Shown here: positions 39,949 to 50,184 of the stretch, piece by piece
How the letters are laid out: the number at the start of each line of letters is the position of its first letter
How positions within the stretch are numbered: position 1 is the stretch's first letter
Origin: Actinostola sp. cb2023
Lineage: Eukaryota; Cnidaria; Anthozoa; Actiniaria; Actinostolidae
Assembly (NCBI GenBank): GCA_033675265.1
Contig: JAUJYZ010000128.1
Location: forward strand, 62,001 to 126,000
Direction: 5' to 3'
DNA: 64,000 nucleotides
Notes under the pieces: generated by a model
Seen by the model: the letters and a program-made list of their open reading frames with translations, nothing else
What the model was told of the DNA's origin: nothing
Databases searched by the model: none
Position numbers and translations under genes: made by a program

Positions 39949-41660
39949 GGTCTGACATCAAAGTTATCAAGTGGATCTTCTCTGTAGCGCTCATTGGCTG
40001 TCCAATAATAAAATGGTAGGTTGGCATTGAGGCGTTTTAGAAAACTCTCTGAAACAAAATATATATCAACTGTGACGGCAAATACAATTAATCCATAATA
40101 CAATTAATATCTGTGCCAACAAATTAAAAAACATTCTCAACAAATGTCTCCCAGCTTGCACTACTGACCAATAAGCTTTGGGTATTGCAATATAAGCAAT
40201 GAATGTTCAGACTGCCAATATACAGTACTTACAAAGTAAGTACATATTTCATCCTACATGTATGCCATAAATAAAAGTTACTTTGATATACCGGTATGTA
40301 CAGTATGTGGTTCTAATTGTGAACACTGTTCAGTTAATGTGTACCCTGGTTACCAGATGCTATTATTTTATCTCTCTCGAGTCGTGGGCGCTCTCGTAGA
40401 GTTTAGAAAGAGATAAAATGATAGCCTCTGGTACCCAGTGTTCACAATTAGAACCGTTCACAATCTTCAGCCTTTGACCAATTTCTTCTTGGACCCTTTA
40501 AAAGTTTGCCAGGAGATCTTCCAATACGAAATGTGCGTTGAATAATTGCTCTAAATGAAGAAGTCCTACTTGCACTTGGGTCAGATGAAGATGGAGAGCC
40601 AACCACCTGCGTATACGTGTACATGATTTAATAATTAAATTGTACCATATAAACTTACGTGTCAACTTATATCTATATATGTGGCAAATATATTTATTAA
40701 AACAAAAATAAATAGACAAAATAAAAGATTAAAATGATAATCAAAGACTCACTTGTATAGCTTCTGGATCTCTCTGTTGAAATGCAAGAGATCTCCGAGA
40801 CGATTCTCGCTCAGCTGCTGGCTTGTTCTTTTTCCTGTCGTGGGGAGTGATTCCTGTAGGTTTATGACAGCGTTTTGTGTCTTTCACGGGAGTAATCGTG
40901 GTGTTTCTAAAAAATAGAAAATAGAAAGAACACATTATTAATGTTCAGGAGCTTCTAAGACAATAATATCAGTCAATATATATGTATGCAGGGCGCTATT
41001 ATATCGCCCTGATGTATGTGTACGAACGAAGCCATATGAGATTTGTTATTGTTTAAGAGTCGCCCGACCGTAAAAAGGCAATATTCATGTCTTTTGTTCA
41101 GGGCTTAAACAAGGATTTTTGCAAATGACTGTATTTGTATTATTATACATGTAGTTATTGGAGGGCCACAGGGTTATCAGTTTATACAAACTGTCACATG
41201 CTACCCTCATTATATAAAGTCTATTCAAAATAAAGTATATCCAACTTACCAACTACATGCAGCCCTCGCTCAACCATTTTTTCTTTCAACTCTTTATTTA
41301 AATCCCTCACAAACTGATCTTTAATGGTACGGTATGGAATGTAACGGACAGGCAAGGCATAAGGTTTTCTGTTTCTCTTCTCATCCGATATCATAGTCAC
41401 TAAAACATGTGTGGCAGGACTTCTCTTCTTCTTGAATATATTTCTAAGGTACTTCATGGTATCTGGGTGAATATTGAAAAGGCACACTCCAACAACTTGC
41501 ATATTAGGTGTTGCAGAGGGCCCCAGATGACTCATTGAGTTCTTCATATTCAGAACTCAGATGTTGGTTTTGCTCAAGAAGAGTCTGATATTCTATGACA
41601 TCCCAATTTAGGTTTTTGAGTGTATCTTCAGAGGTTCCATTCTTATTAAGCTTTTCATGG
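39949..41660 (-). pseudogene. family-X gene, copy 2, upstream exons
   Basis: Minus-strand pieces: ~41,660-41,256 (WDVIEYQTLLEQNQHL..., shifting frame near 41,515 into MQVVGVCLFNIHPDTMKYLR...NRKPYALPVRYIPYRTIKDQ, donor GTAAGT); 40,748-40,905 (TKRCHKPTGITPHDRKK, donor GTGAGT); ~40,460-40,612 (VVGSPSSSDPSASRTS...); 40,055-39,949 (ESFLKRLNANLPFYYWTANE...DNFDVRP), where the 10-kb transposon interrupts. RKPYALPV..IPY and LPFYYWT.NER belong to the same protein family as copy 1. The central exons seen in copy 1 (DHNH, ALTGK, DDLETFF) were not found, so this copy has lost its middle. Order and membership of the Ser-rich exons are uncertain. Confidence 0.5.
40307..40463. mobile_element. foldback (hairpin) element
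   Basis: GGTTCTAATTGTGAACACTG mirrors CAGTGTTCACAATTAGAACC. Inner GCTATTATTTTATCTCT pairs with AGAGATAAAATGATAGC. It lies at the end of a family-X copy 2 exon. Confidence 0.7.
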
Positions 41661-43912
41661 AAAGTCTATATACAAAAATAGTCCACAAACTTCTAAGCAG
41701 TACTGTATTCCATTATGTAGTTCAGTAAGATGCTTTTGATGAAGCGTGCTGATCGTCCGAACCTTTGAACCACCCCAGGAGAAGGGCCTGCTTTATATTC
41801 ACATGATACAATGTTTTCAAATTATAACAACCAGGGTACAAAGTTCCTCTATATTATGCTCGCACAAAGAAATAATGGGAAGCCTTCCACACTAATGGCT
41901 TTCTTATTTCCACACTAATGGCTTTCTTCTTTCATATTTCAAGTTGATCTAAATTAAGGTAGATATGTATGTATCCTTTGATCTGGCAGTATTGTGTTAA
42001 TTTGATGATAGCAAAAGAAAAACAATATTGACAAACTGGGAGAGGGAGGCTAAAGAATAAAATGGCTTTATTTCTGATTATAACCAATAATTGCTGGATT
42101 TTCAAGACTGTCCAATAAATAAAATTTTAAAATCAGTTAATATGAATAAATGGTTATTAACCTGTAAAATATATTGTGCAAAATACTTTATCTGAAAAAG
42201 AAAAATCATACACAGGTAATGGACAATAAAATCATGCAAGCTGTTTATCAGCTGAACTTTTCACATTTCAAAAAATATTTTGTTTGTGCACAGTCATGGT
42301 TGGACTAATAAATTGGTTGGGACGTGGACACGTGGTGTACTATAATGTAAAGGGACTTTCTGTCCTTTTACAGCTATTTCAAAAAACGTTGATACTGAAT
42401 ATTATTATATTGTTGGGGTGCAAATTTTATTATTATCTTGTACTTGTACGTTTTAGGGTTTTCTTATTATTATTATTAGTATAGTGAGTATTGTATGTCT
42501 TGTATATATCTTTTTACGCAATTCAGCCTTTTGGCTGCAAAGTTTTAAGTTTAATAAACTATCTATCTCTTTCACTTCGGACTGCAGACCGCGGTGACAC
42601 TTAGTTTTATATCTTATGGTTAACTGTACATTGGATATATAAGTTAATGGGAGGGCTGTACTTATGTGTACTACCCTTTGCAGTTATAAGGTAATTAAAT
42701 GATCGTCGACTGTGGGCCGCGGTGACATTAGTTCAAGGTAGCTTCGGAATTGCGGGGTATTCTGAACTTTAGCCATGTCTTTTGCTGCACATGCTACAAT
42801 TGATCATTTTTTAACAAAAAAGGTTGGTTGAATACTAATTATTGCTAAATACAAGTTCTAATTGTACAATATTGTTTGATTTTTAATTTGATCTTACCGA
42901 GCCATGGCTCTTTTCTAAGTGAAGCATGTCCTCAAGTATTTTATAGCATCAATGCAGGACGCACAGCTAGATGTGTCACTGCAGTACACTGCATCATTGT
43001 ATACAGCTATTTCAAAAAATGTTCAAAACTGAATACTGTATACTGAATAGTGTATTCCAAGACCGAACAGCATTGTGGGTCTCGTTATTTTGAAATAAAA
43101 GGTAAATATACAGCGATTTGCTTGCTATATACATTCTCTACATACAATCTCTACAATTATTCACAAGATCACAGCTTGGGCTGCCTGTGCTTTACCTTGT
43201 GATCTATGAATTGAATTGTGCTCACAATTCTCGATATTTTAAAAGAATGTTTACTGTGAGGTGAATGACGATCTGATACGATCATTAAGCTTATTTACCG
43301 GCATGTGTGCTTGGATTCAGACGCGATGCTGTTGTTTTGTGCTTTTGCCGTTGGAAAATACATTATCGGAACATTTTACGCTAGAGTCCCGTGTGCTATT
43401 AGACCACTTCACGATGTTAATCAGGGCAAAATTATTACGAATATATGCAATCTTGAAGAAGCTTCACGTCATACAGCTACATGTAGTAAGACGATAAAGG
43501 CCGCAAAAAGTTTAAATCGAACTCTTGAAATCATAATCCTACAGTTGTATCTATAAACAACATTCATTCACGTCTTTCCCACCAGCTTTTTACGGCATTA
43601 TCAGTTCTAAAATCTAGGTTCATTAGCGCGCACGTAAGAATGTTATGTTTGAGACACTTGATTGACACATGGTGTGTTAGCACGTGAAACAAGTCTACGG
43701 AAACGAGGGCATGAAACAACCTTACATACAAACACTGTAAGACTACTGAATCGCTATGGTACTAGTACTGTAAAAGGTTGAGAGATCTTTCGAACTTTCA
43801 GTGTTATTTAGCCCTGTAGCGAATAAAGTTCTCGCAATTTGCAAAGCCGGATCGAGCTAGATTTCAAAGGCTGTTTTCTTGTTGTATATCAATCGATCGC
43901 GTGCATCATGTT
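41661..43912. other. intergenic; possible LINE tail, otherwise empty
   Basis: No supported gene. Near 42,525-42,570 TTCAGCCTTTTGGCTGCAAA and AATAAACTATCTATC look like a LINE 3' end with an ATCT tail. A GACCGCGGTGACA / GGCCGCGGTGACA pair occurs at ~42,587 and ~42,714. Short ORFs elsewhere lack recognisable domains. Confidence 0.35.
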
Positions 43913-43916
43913 TTAA

Positions 43917-45230
43917 CTGGCCGTCTCTTTAAAATCCTCTCAGTCGTTTTCGCTTCTAAAATAAATATCTCCCAAACTCTAGCTAATGAAAGACTATATC
44001 AAGGTTAAAACTAAAACGGGTTTGGTTTGCTTCAAAATATTTTTATTTTATTTTATTTTATTTTTTGAAATGATTCCGTCTGAGAGCTGGTCAAGAGGTC
44101 AAATTTGCATGAAATTATGCACTTCTTTACGGCGCTGTACAAACTTCGTCTCGCATTATCCAGCGAAACTTTTTATATCATGTTGTAGATAAATGTATCT
44201 AGTTTGTCTAGAGATAAAGCGTTATTAATCGGTTTAGCCGTTTATGAGAAAATTAGTTGATAATTAACCCCACTAAGATCTAACTGAACGGCGGCTCAAA
44301 ATTACCCAACTTTTTACTCGATTATTTTGCAAAAGTGGCACATCGCTGGACTCTCTCATTGACACAATCGGATTGAACATCATTTCATTTACACAAATCT
44401 GTAAAAACCTGTGTACGTTTTGGATATTTCAAAAGTTACGACAATTTCAGTTGGTGCATGTTAGACGATTTACGAATATTAATTGGGTACAATATCTCAG
44501 ATATCTTATCCATATGAAGTTGAAAACAGCTTACCTCCTTCCTAAATCGCTCATGTTTCCCATTTTACCCATGCTAGACTTCATTCCAGGTCAACATTTC
44601 CAAATACAGCGATTTAGGAAGGAGGTAAGCTATTTTCAACTTCATATGGATAAGATATTGCACCTAATTAATATTCGTAAATCGTCTAACACCAACTGAA
44701 ATTGTCGTAACTTTTGAAATATCCAAAACGTACACAGGTTTTTACAGATTTGTGTAAAATGAAATGATGTTCAATCCGATTGTGTCAATGAGAGAGTCCA
44801 GCGATGTGCCACTTTTGCAAAATAATCGAGTAAAAAGTTGGGTAATTTTGAGCCGCCGTTCAGTTAGATCTTAGTGGGGTTAATTATCAACTAATTTTCT
44901 CATAAACGGCTAAACCGATTAATAACGCTTTATCTCTAGACAAACTAGATACATTTATCTACAACATGATATAAAAAGTTTCGCTGGATAATGCGAGACG
45001 AAGTTTGTACAGCGCCGTAAAGAAGTGCATAATTTCATGCAAATTTGACCTCTTGACCAGCTCTCAGACGGAATCATTTCAAAAAATAAAATAAAATAAA
45101 ATAAAAATATTTTGAAGCAAACCAAACCCGTTTTAGTTTTAACCTTGATATAGTCTTTCATTAGCTAGAGTTTGGGAGATATTTATTTTAGAAGCGAAAA
45201 CGCGACTGAGGTTTTTAGAGAGACGGCCAG
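43917..45230. mobile_element. TTAA-flanked foldback transposon, 1.3 kb
   Basis: Two near-identical arms (43,917-44,551 and 44,608-45,230) in inverted orientation, with a 56-bp spacer. They start CTGGCCGTCTCT and are flanked by TTAA (43,913-43,916 and 45,231-45,234). TTAA suggests mobilisation by a piggyBac or Kolobok transposase. No gene: the identical small ORFs in the two arms are mirror images. Confidence 0.85.
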
Positions 45231-45644
45231 TTAATACGGCGAACGCTAAACGTCAGATTGACGTTTGAGTTTCGCTTTCAGAATCGAACGTCACTAAACC
45301 GGAAAAACTTCTATATTTCAAAGATCGTAAAACAAAACTCTTCCATATTTCAAAGATTATAAAATGATTATAAACAATGAAGTCAGTTCGCTTCTAAAAC
45401 TTTACTTCAAACATCGTCTAGCGGGCTTTATATTTCTAGCAATAAACACATGAAATACGATCTATAATTCTTAAAGGAGAACTGAAGGTAAAAAATGATC
45501 TTTTGTAGAGAAATCTTAAACAATTGCCTTATATCACTATGACATCACATCAAAACAATCTATTGTTTAAACGCTAAGGATCATGGTCGCTAGAGGGGGA
45601 CAAAACAGCAACAACACAAAGGATTTTCCAAATAAATGTATTTT

Positions 45645-45810
45645 ACAGACCGTCTGAAAGCGATAAAAGTCACCAAACACAGTAAATATTGTGGGAAAAG
45701 TATCGATGAACATAATATCTGGAAACTAGCCAATTTGAAATCAAGCGAACCTCAGCAGAGCAGATTTAGTTCAAATTTCTATTGTTCTTCACGATTCTGT
45801 CCCCATCATA
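45645..45810 (+). other. short coding-like stretch, unassigned
   Basis: After TTTTACAG at ~45,648 a frame reads RLKAIKVTKHSKYCGKSIDE...SSRFCPHHK then stop. It could be a terminal exon or a remnant; no family is recognised. Its ~94-bp centre (45,686-45,780) recurs inverted inside the Kolobok transposase. Confidence 0.25.
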
Positions 45811-46046
45811 AATAAGCCGTTACGTCATAATGGTATAGGGCAATTGAGAAACGCTTTATCGCAGTTTTTTTCATCATTTCTTAAATACTTTGAGATACAA
45901 AAATACTTGAAATCAATAATTTTGCGTTTTGTACGGCGGCTCAGAAATGCCTGCCAGCGGATTTCTTTAGTGTCTTGTGACGTCACCGCCGGGGAAGCGT
46001 TCGTGTCTGCCACTGTCAGTGACAAACAGCAAATGTCAAGGAGAAA

Positions 46047-48623
46047 ATGGTATACTGCGTGGCTTTTGGCTGTAAAAATGATTCCAGAAAAAACAAAGAA
46101 TATAGCTATTATCGTTTTCCTAAGGATTCCAACCTTAGAGATGTCTGGCTGGCAAAAATATCTCGTGAAAACGTCCCTGATGTGAACAGCAAAGACACTG
46201 TGTTGTGCTCTGAGCACTTCGAGTCACGTTGTTTCGAGCGAGATTTGAAAGCCGAACTTCTCGGTTTAAAGGCAAAAAGAATCCTGAAAAGCGATGCTGT
46301 ATCTTCGATATTTGTTCATCGTTCTCCTCCTTCAAAGCGTCGACGAGTAACTTCAGAGAAGCGCCAACTGGCAAAGGAAAAGCAAGAGGTAAGATAAGTT
46401 GAAAATGACACTTGCTTCGGATCGTGATTGTTGTCATGTGCTCTCCCTTCGTTTTACCCGAGTTTAGGACACTCTGCTCGTAATCAATGCGATTTTAAAA
46501 GGCATTTTGAAATACCATAACATGATGATCGTTGTAGATAATTTGTTTGTGATTTCTTATTTCAGTATTTGTCTTCTGTCTTCAAAAGTACTGAGAGTGA
46601 AACATGTTCAAGGTCGTCTAACGAACCAACTCCAACTCCAATTTCAAGTATATCTACAACTTGTGAAACTTCTTCGTCTGATCCTGTACATGACGAAACT
46701 ACGTCGACCACCAGTGACACGCAGTTTGACTCAATCCCTACATGTATAGTAGTATCCACTGAAAAGTATAAGTGTCAAGCCATCCAAGCAACTGTGGACC
46801 TTGAAAACAAATATTGCCAAGTGAATACACTAGGAGATAGACTGTTGAGAAAGACAGTGTCAACTCAAACTCCCAATTCCTACAGAGAAATAGGTATTCA
46901 AACTGATTTAAGCTTACTAACAGAAGAGGATGATGATGAAAATATTAGCTCCTCTCAAGAAACTGCATATCCAAGTGATACACAGTTTTTGTCACCACAG
47001 AAAGACCGACTACGTTCTCTTCTGTCAGAGGGAACATCTCATACTGATTCGTGCACATATGACGAACACGATGAACAAGTTATAATGCAACCACAAGAAG
47101 ATATGAAGTATATTGTTTTTGAACAAAAGTTAAATGAACTTCTTGAAAGATGCCCTCAGTGTGGTTCTCCTGTAATTGAAAAGCAAAAGGACACAAAAGC
47201 AACTCTGTTAATTATAACTTTGTCATGTATCAATCACCATAGCTACATATGGCAAGTCAACCCATGTTAAACAGAATGGCTGCTGGAAATCTGCTGTTAC
47301 CTGCATAATTTTGCTTAGTGGTGCCACTTACACCAAAATTGCTACAGTTGCTGATATTTTGAATCTCCAATTTCTCAGTGAAAAGACATTCTGTGACATC
47401 CAGAATGAATATTTATTTCCTGTCATCAATGACTTTTGGAAAGCAGAACAGGAGTCTGTCTTTAGTGATGTAGGCGAGAGAAGACTGTGGCTCTCTGGTG
47501 ATGGTCGCTGTGACAGCCCAGGCTTCAGTGCAAAGTATGGCACCTACACCATGCTTGATCAGCATAATGACAAGGTAGTGGACTTCCATGTTATTCATGT
47601 TGGAGAAGTAAACAGCAGCAATGCAATGGAGAGAGAAGGATTCAAAAGATGCATGGAAGTCATCGCTGAAAGAAGAGTCGATGTGGAAGTAATTGCCACA
47701 GATGGCCATATTGGCATTGCAGCAGACATAAAGAAGGACTATCCACAAGTGGATCACCAACTAGATGTCTGGCATCTTGCAAAACGTGTGAAAAGTAAGT
47801 TGACAGAGAAGGCAAAAAAGAAAGACTGTTCTGAGCTTTTCCCCTGGATCAAGTCTGTCTCCAACCATTTGTGGTGGTGTTCTCAGACCTGTGACAATAA
47901 TCCAGACCTGTTAGTAGAAAAATGGATTTCCATTATACATCATGCAGCCAATTCCCATTCGTGGGATTCTGCTGAAATTTACCACCAGTGCGCGCACCCT
48001 CCAATACCTGATGATGCTGCAAGACGAAAGAGGTGGCTCAAGTGTGAATCAGAGGCCCACAAGGCTTTGGTTAAAGTTGTTTTTGATAAAACTCTGCTAA
48101 GGAACATTAGAAAGCTCACCAAGTCATGCCACACTGGGAGTCTCGAGGTCTACCACAGTGTCCAGACCAGCTACGTACCAAAACGCCAGCACTTCTCTTA
48201 TAAAGAAATTTGAACTAAATCTGCTCTGCTGAGGTTCGCTTGATTTCAAATTGGCTAGTTTCCAGATATTATGTTCATCGATACTTTTCCCACAATATGG
48301 TTGCACGCACACAGTTAGCTGCTCTCCATCACAATGCAAATGTTGGGAGACAACAAGCTGTATCAGCAACAGGTGAGCCAAGATACAAGATCACCTTTCC
48401 TAAGATGACAAAAGAATGGGTAGCAAAACCAATCTATGAAAAGACCACCAAAGACCACCTGAAGCCTATCCTGAATGCAATTGTTGAAAGAAAGCAGCAG
48501 AAAAAGGAAGACAGAAGTGAAGGAATCGATGACAGCAATATATCACAAAACATTGCTATAGTACCTAGACCTCGAAGGGAAGAAGTAATTGCTAGGCGTA
48601 CATCAAGGTTTGCACAGGTCTAA
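46047..48623 (+). pseudogene. Kolobok transposase with THAP domain, disrupted
   Basis: Exon 1 (46,047-46,388) encodes a THAP zinc finger: MVYCVAFGCKND..., a central Trp, CSEHF and a basic tail. Donor is GTAAG. Exon 2 (from ~46,566) has a Ser/Thr/acidic linker, a Cys pair (CPQCGSPV) and the Kolobok catalytic region: RRLWLSGDGRCDSPGFSAKY (first Asp), EVIATDGHIGI (second Asp), VDHQLDVWHLAK, then HPPIPDDAARRKRWL and YVPKRQHFSYK, ending MVARTQLAALHHNANVGR. Lesions: one-base shifts near 47,250 and 47,305, and a ~94-bp insertion at 48,205-48,298 that brings a stop. The enzyme would cut at TTAA. As written it is not functional. Confidence 0.8.
48205..48298 (-). repeat. inverted copy of 45,686-45,780 inside the transposase
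   Basis: Essentially identical, in reverse orientation, to the segment 2.5 kb upstream in the same element. It falls between the codons for HFSYK and MVARTQ and interrupts the frame. Confidence 0.85.
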
Positions 48624-48835
48624 AACAAAACATGAAACCTAAAAAAACATGATTGACTACATTGTGATAGTTTGTTTCTAGACAAGTGAAAACCTTAATA
48701 ATCAATAATAATAATTGTCCATTCATGTTAGCCAATCAGATTGCAGGATTCGTGATAGTATGCTACATGTAGTTGGTTTCTACTAAGTAGTATAATTAGT
48801 TTGATTGCTAATTAGAGTACTGCTAAGTTTGAAAG

Positions 48836-49235
48836 CCCCCCCCCCCCCCCTGGGGGGTACTCCCTGGGGGGGGGGGGGGGGGGGGGACTCTCTTTGTCCA
48901 AGTGGTAGGGGTGATCGGCGGTCGATTTTGAAAACGACCCTAAAAGGTATGCATAAATTAAAAAAGCTGTTGAAGCCATGTTAATTCCAACCCCTAAAAG
49001 GTACGATCATATATGATTATGATTATTATTATTATTATTATCTTTCTTCTGTGGTTCTTTCATGTTTGTCAATAAAGAAATTAAATAAAAATTGACCCTA
49101 AAAGCAGTCATTGAGTCGGAACCCCTATAAGGTACACACAGGAAATATTTTGAACCCTAAAAGGAGCGCCGATCACCCCTACCACTTGGACAAAGGGAGT
49201 ACTATCCCCCCCATCCACCCGGGGGGTTTGAGCAC
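48836..49235. mobile_element. foldback with poly-C/poly-G ends
   Basis: CCACTTGGACAAAG/CTTTGTCCAAGTGG and GGGGTGATCGGCG/CGCCGATCACCCC occur as inverted pairs close to each end, with repeated CCTAAAAGGTA words inside. The outer C- and G-runs exceed 12 bases and are likely imprecise. Confidence 0.75.
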
Positions 49236-49838
49236 TCTAATTGTTGGATTTATAAAATTTAATGATTAACTTGTGACATACCAATCCAATCCTCCACAGT
49301 ACATGTATATAGAATACCCATCCCTGACTAAAATATCACATGTTTATAAAACACTTTATACTAAAACACTTTATACTGTGTCATACGACAGATACCACAA
49401 ATAATATAATTCAAAGTTTCTGCAATTTCAAAACTTTATGCACATCTTGTTTGGTCAATACTTTGAGTCATGATAACATGGTTGAGCCAAATACATGTAT
49501 ATATCATTGCTTTACAAGAAATGTGGAAGAGAATTCAGAAACTATTACATGATCCCAAAGATAGAGTGCAAGACTAAAAACTAACTTTAAAGTGTAATTT
49601 TGGAATTCGATTCTTTATGAAGTTAATAATGGTGTAGTAGTTTCTTGGTTTGGGCTTCGCCTTTGTGAGTTGTAGAAAAGTACTAAATGCTGCTATCTAT
49701 TGTTTTCCATTGTTTCACTTGTGCCATTTTATAGTACCAATTATTAAAAAAGTGTTTTATAGTTTTGGTGCTTGTACCCTACATGTACATAACTTTCAGT
49801 TAGGCTAGCCTATACCCTATGTATAAGACAGATGTATT
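49236..49838. other. Kolobok internal sequence without genes
   Basis: AT-rich, no supported ORF. Small open frames here lack domains. Confidence 0.4.
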
Positions 49839-50184
49839 AGAGTTTTTTCGTATCCTTTGTATTTCACAGGTGAAATACAAAGGGTTAAATTTCTCATGCA
49901 AATTAGATTATTATTTCACTTCGACCCAACGTATGCTAGGATAAGACTTACATGACTTGATTAAGTGTCTTACAGCTGCGCTAATATTTTGTTAGTGAAA
50001 TGAAATATTTTCCCAGATATTTTTCCCATGTATTTTTCGCCACCAAAAGATATTTGAAAATGAACGAAGAAATAAGTTCTCAGACATAGACACAAACATA
50101 ACGTATAACATTTTTTAATTATTTTGAACAGGAACTCATTAATTATTGCTTTATTTGATAATCGACAATAGATTCAACATTAAT

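Noticed and set aside
43986..45161. Two identical 68-codon ORFs in opposite orientation (43,986-44,192 and 44,955-45,161)
   Set aside because: They are mirror images in the two arms of the foldback element; no domain and no codon conservation independent of the DNA.
45825..46437. Minus-strand ORFs of 100-130 codons
   Set aside because: Antisense to the THAP exon and Kolobok 5' region; no recognisable domain.
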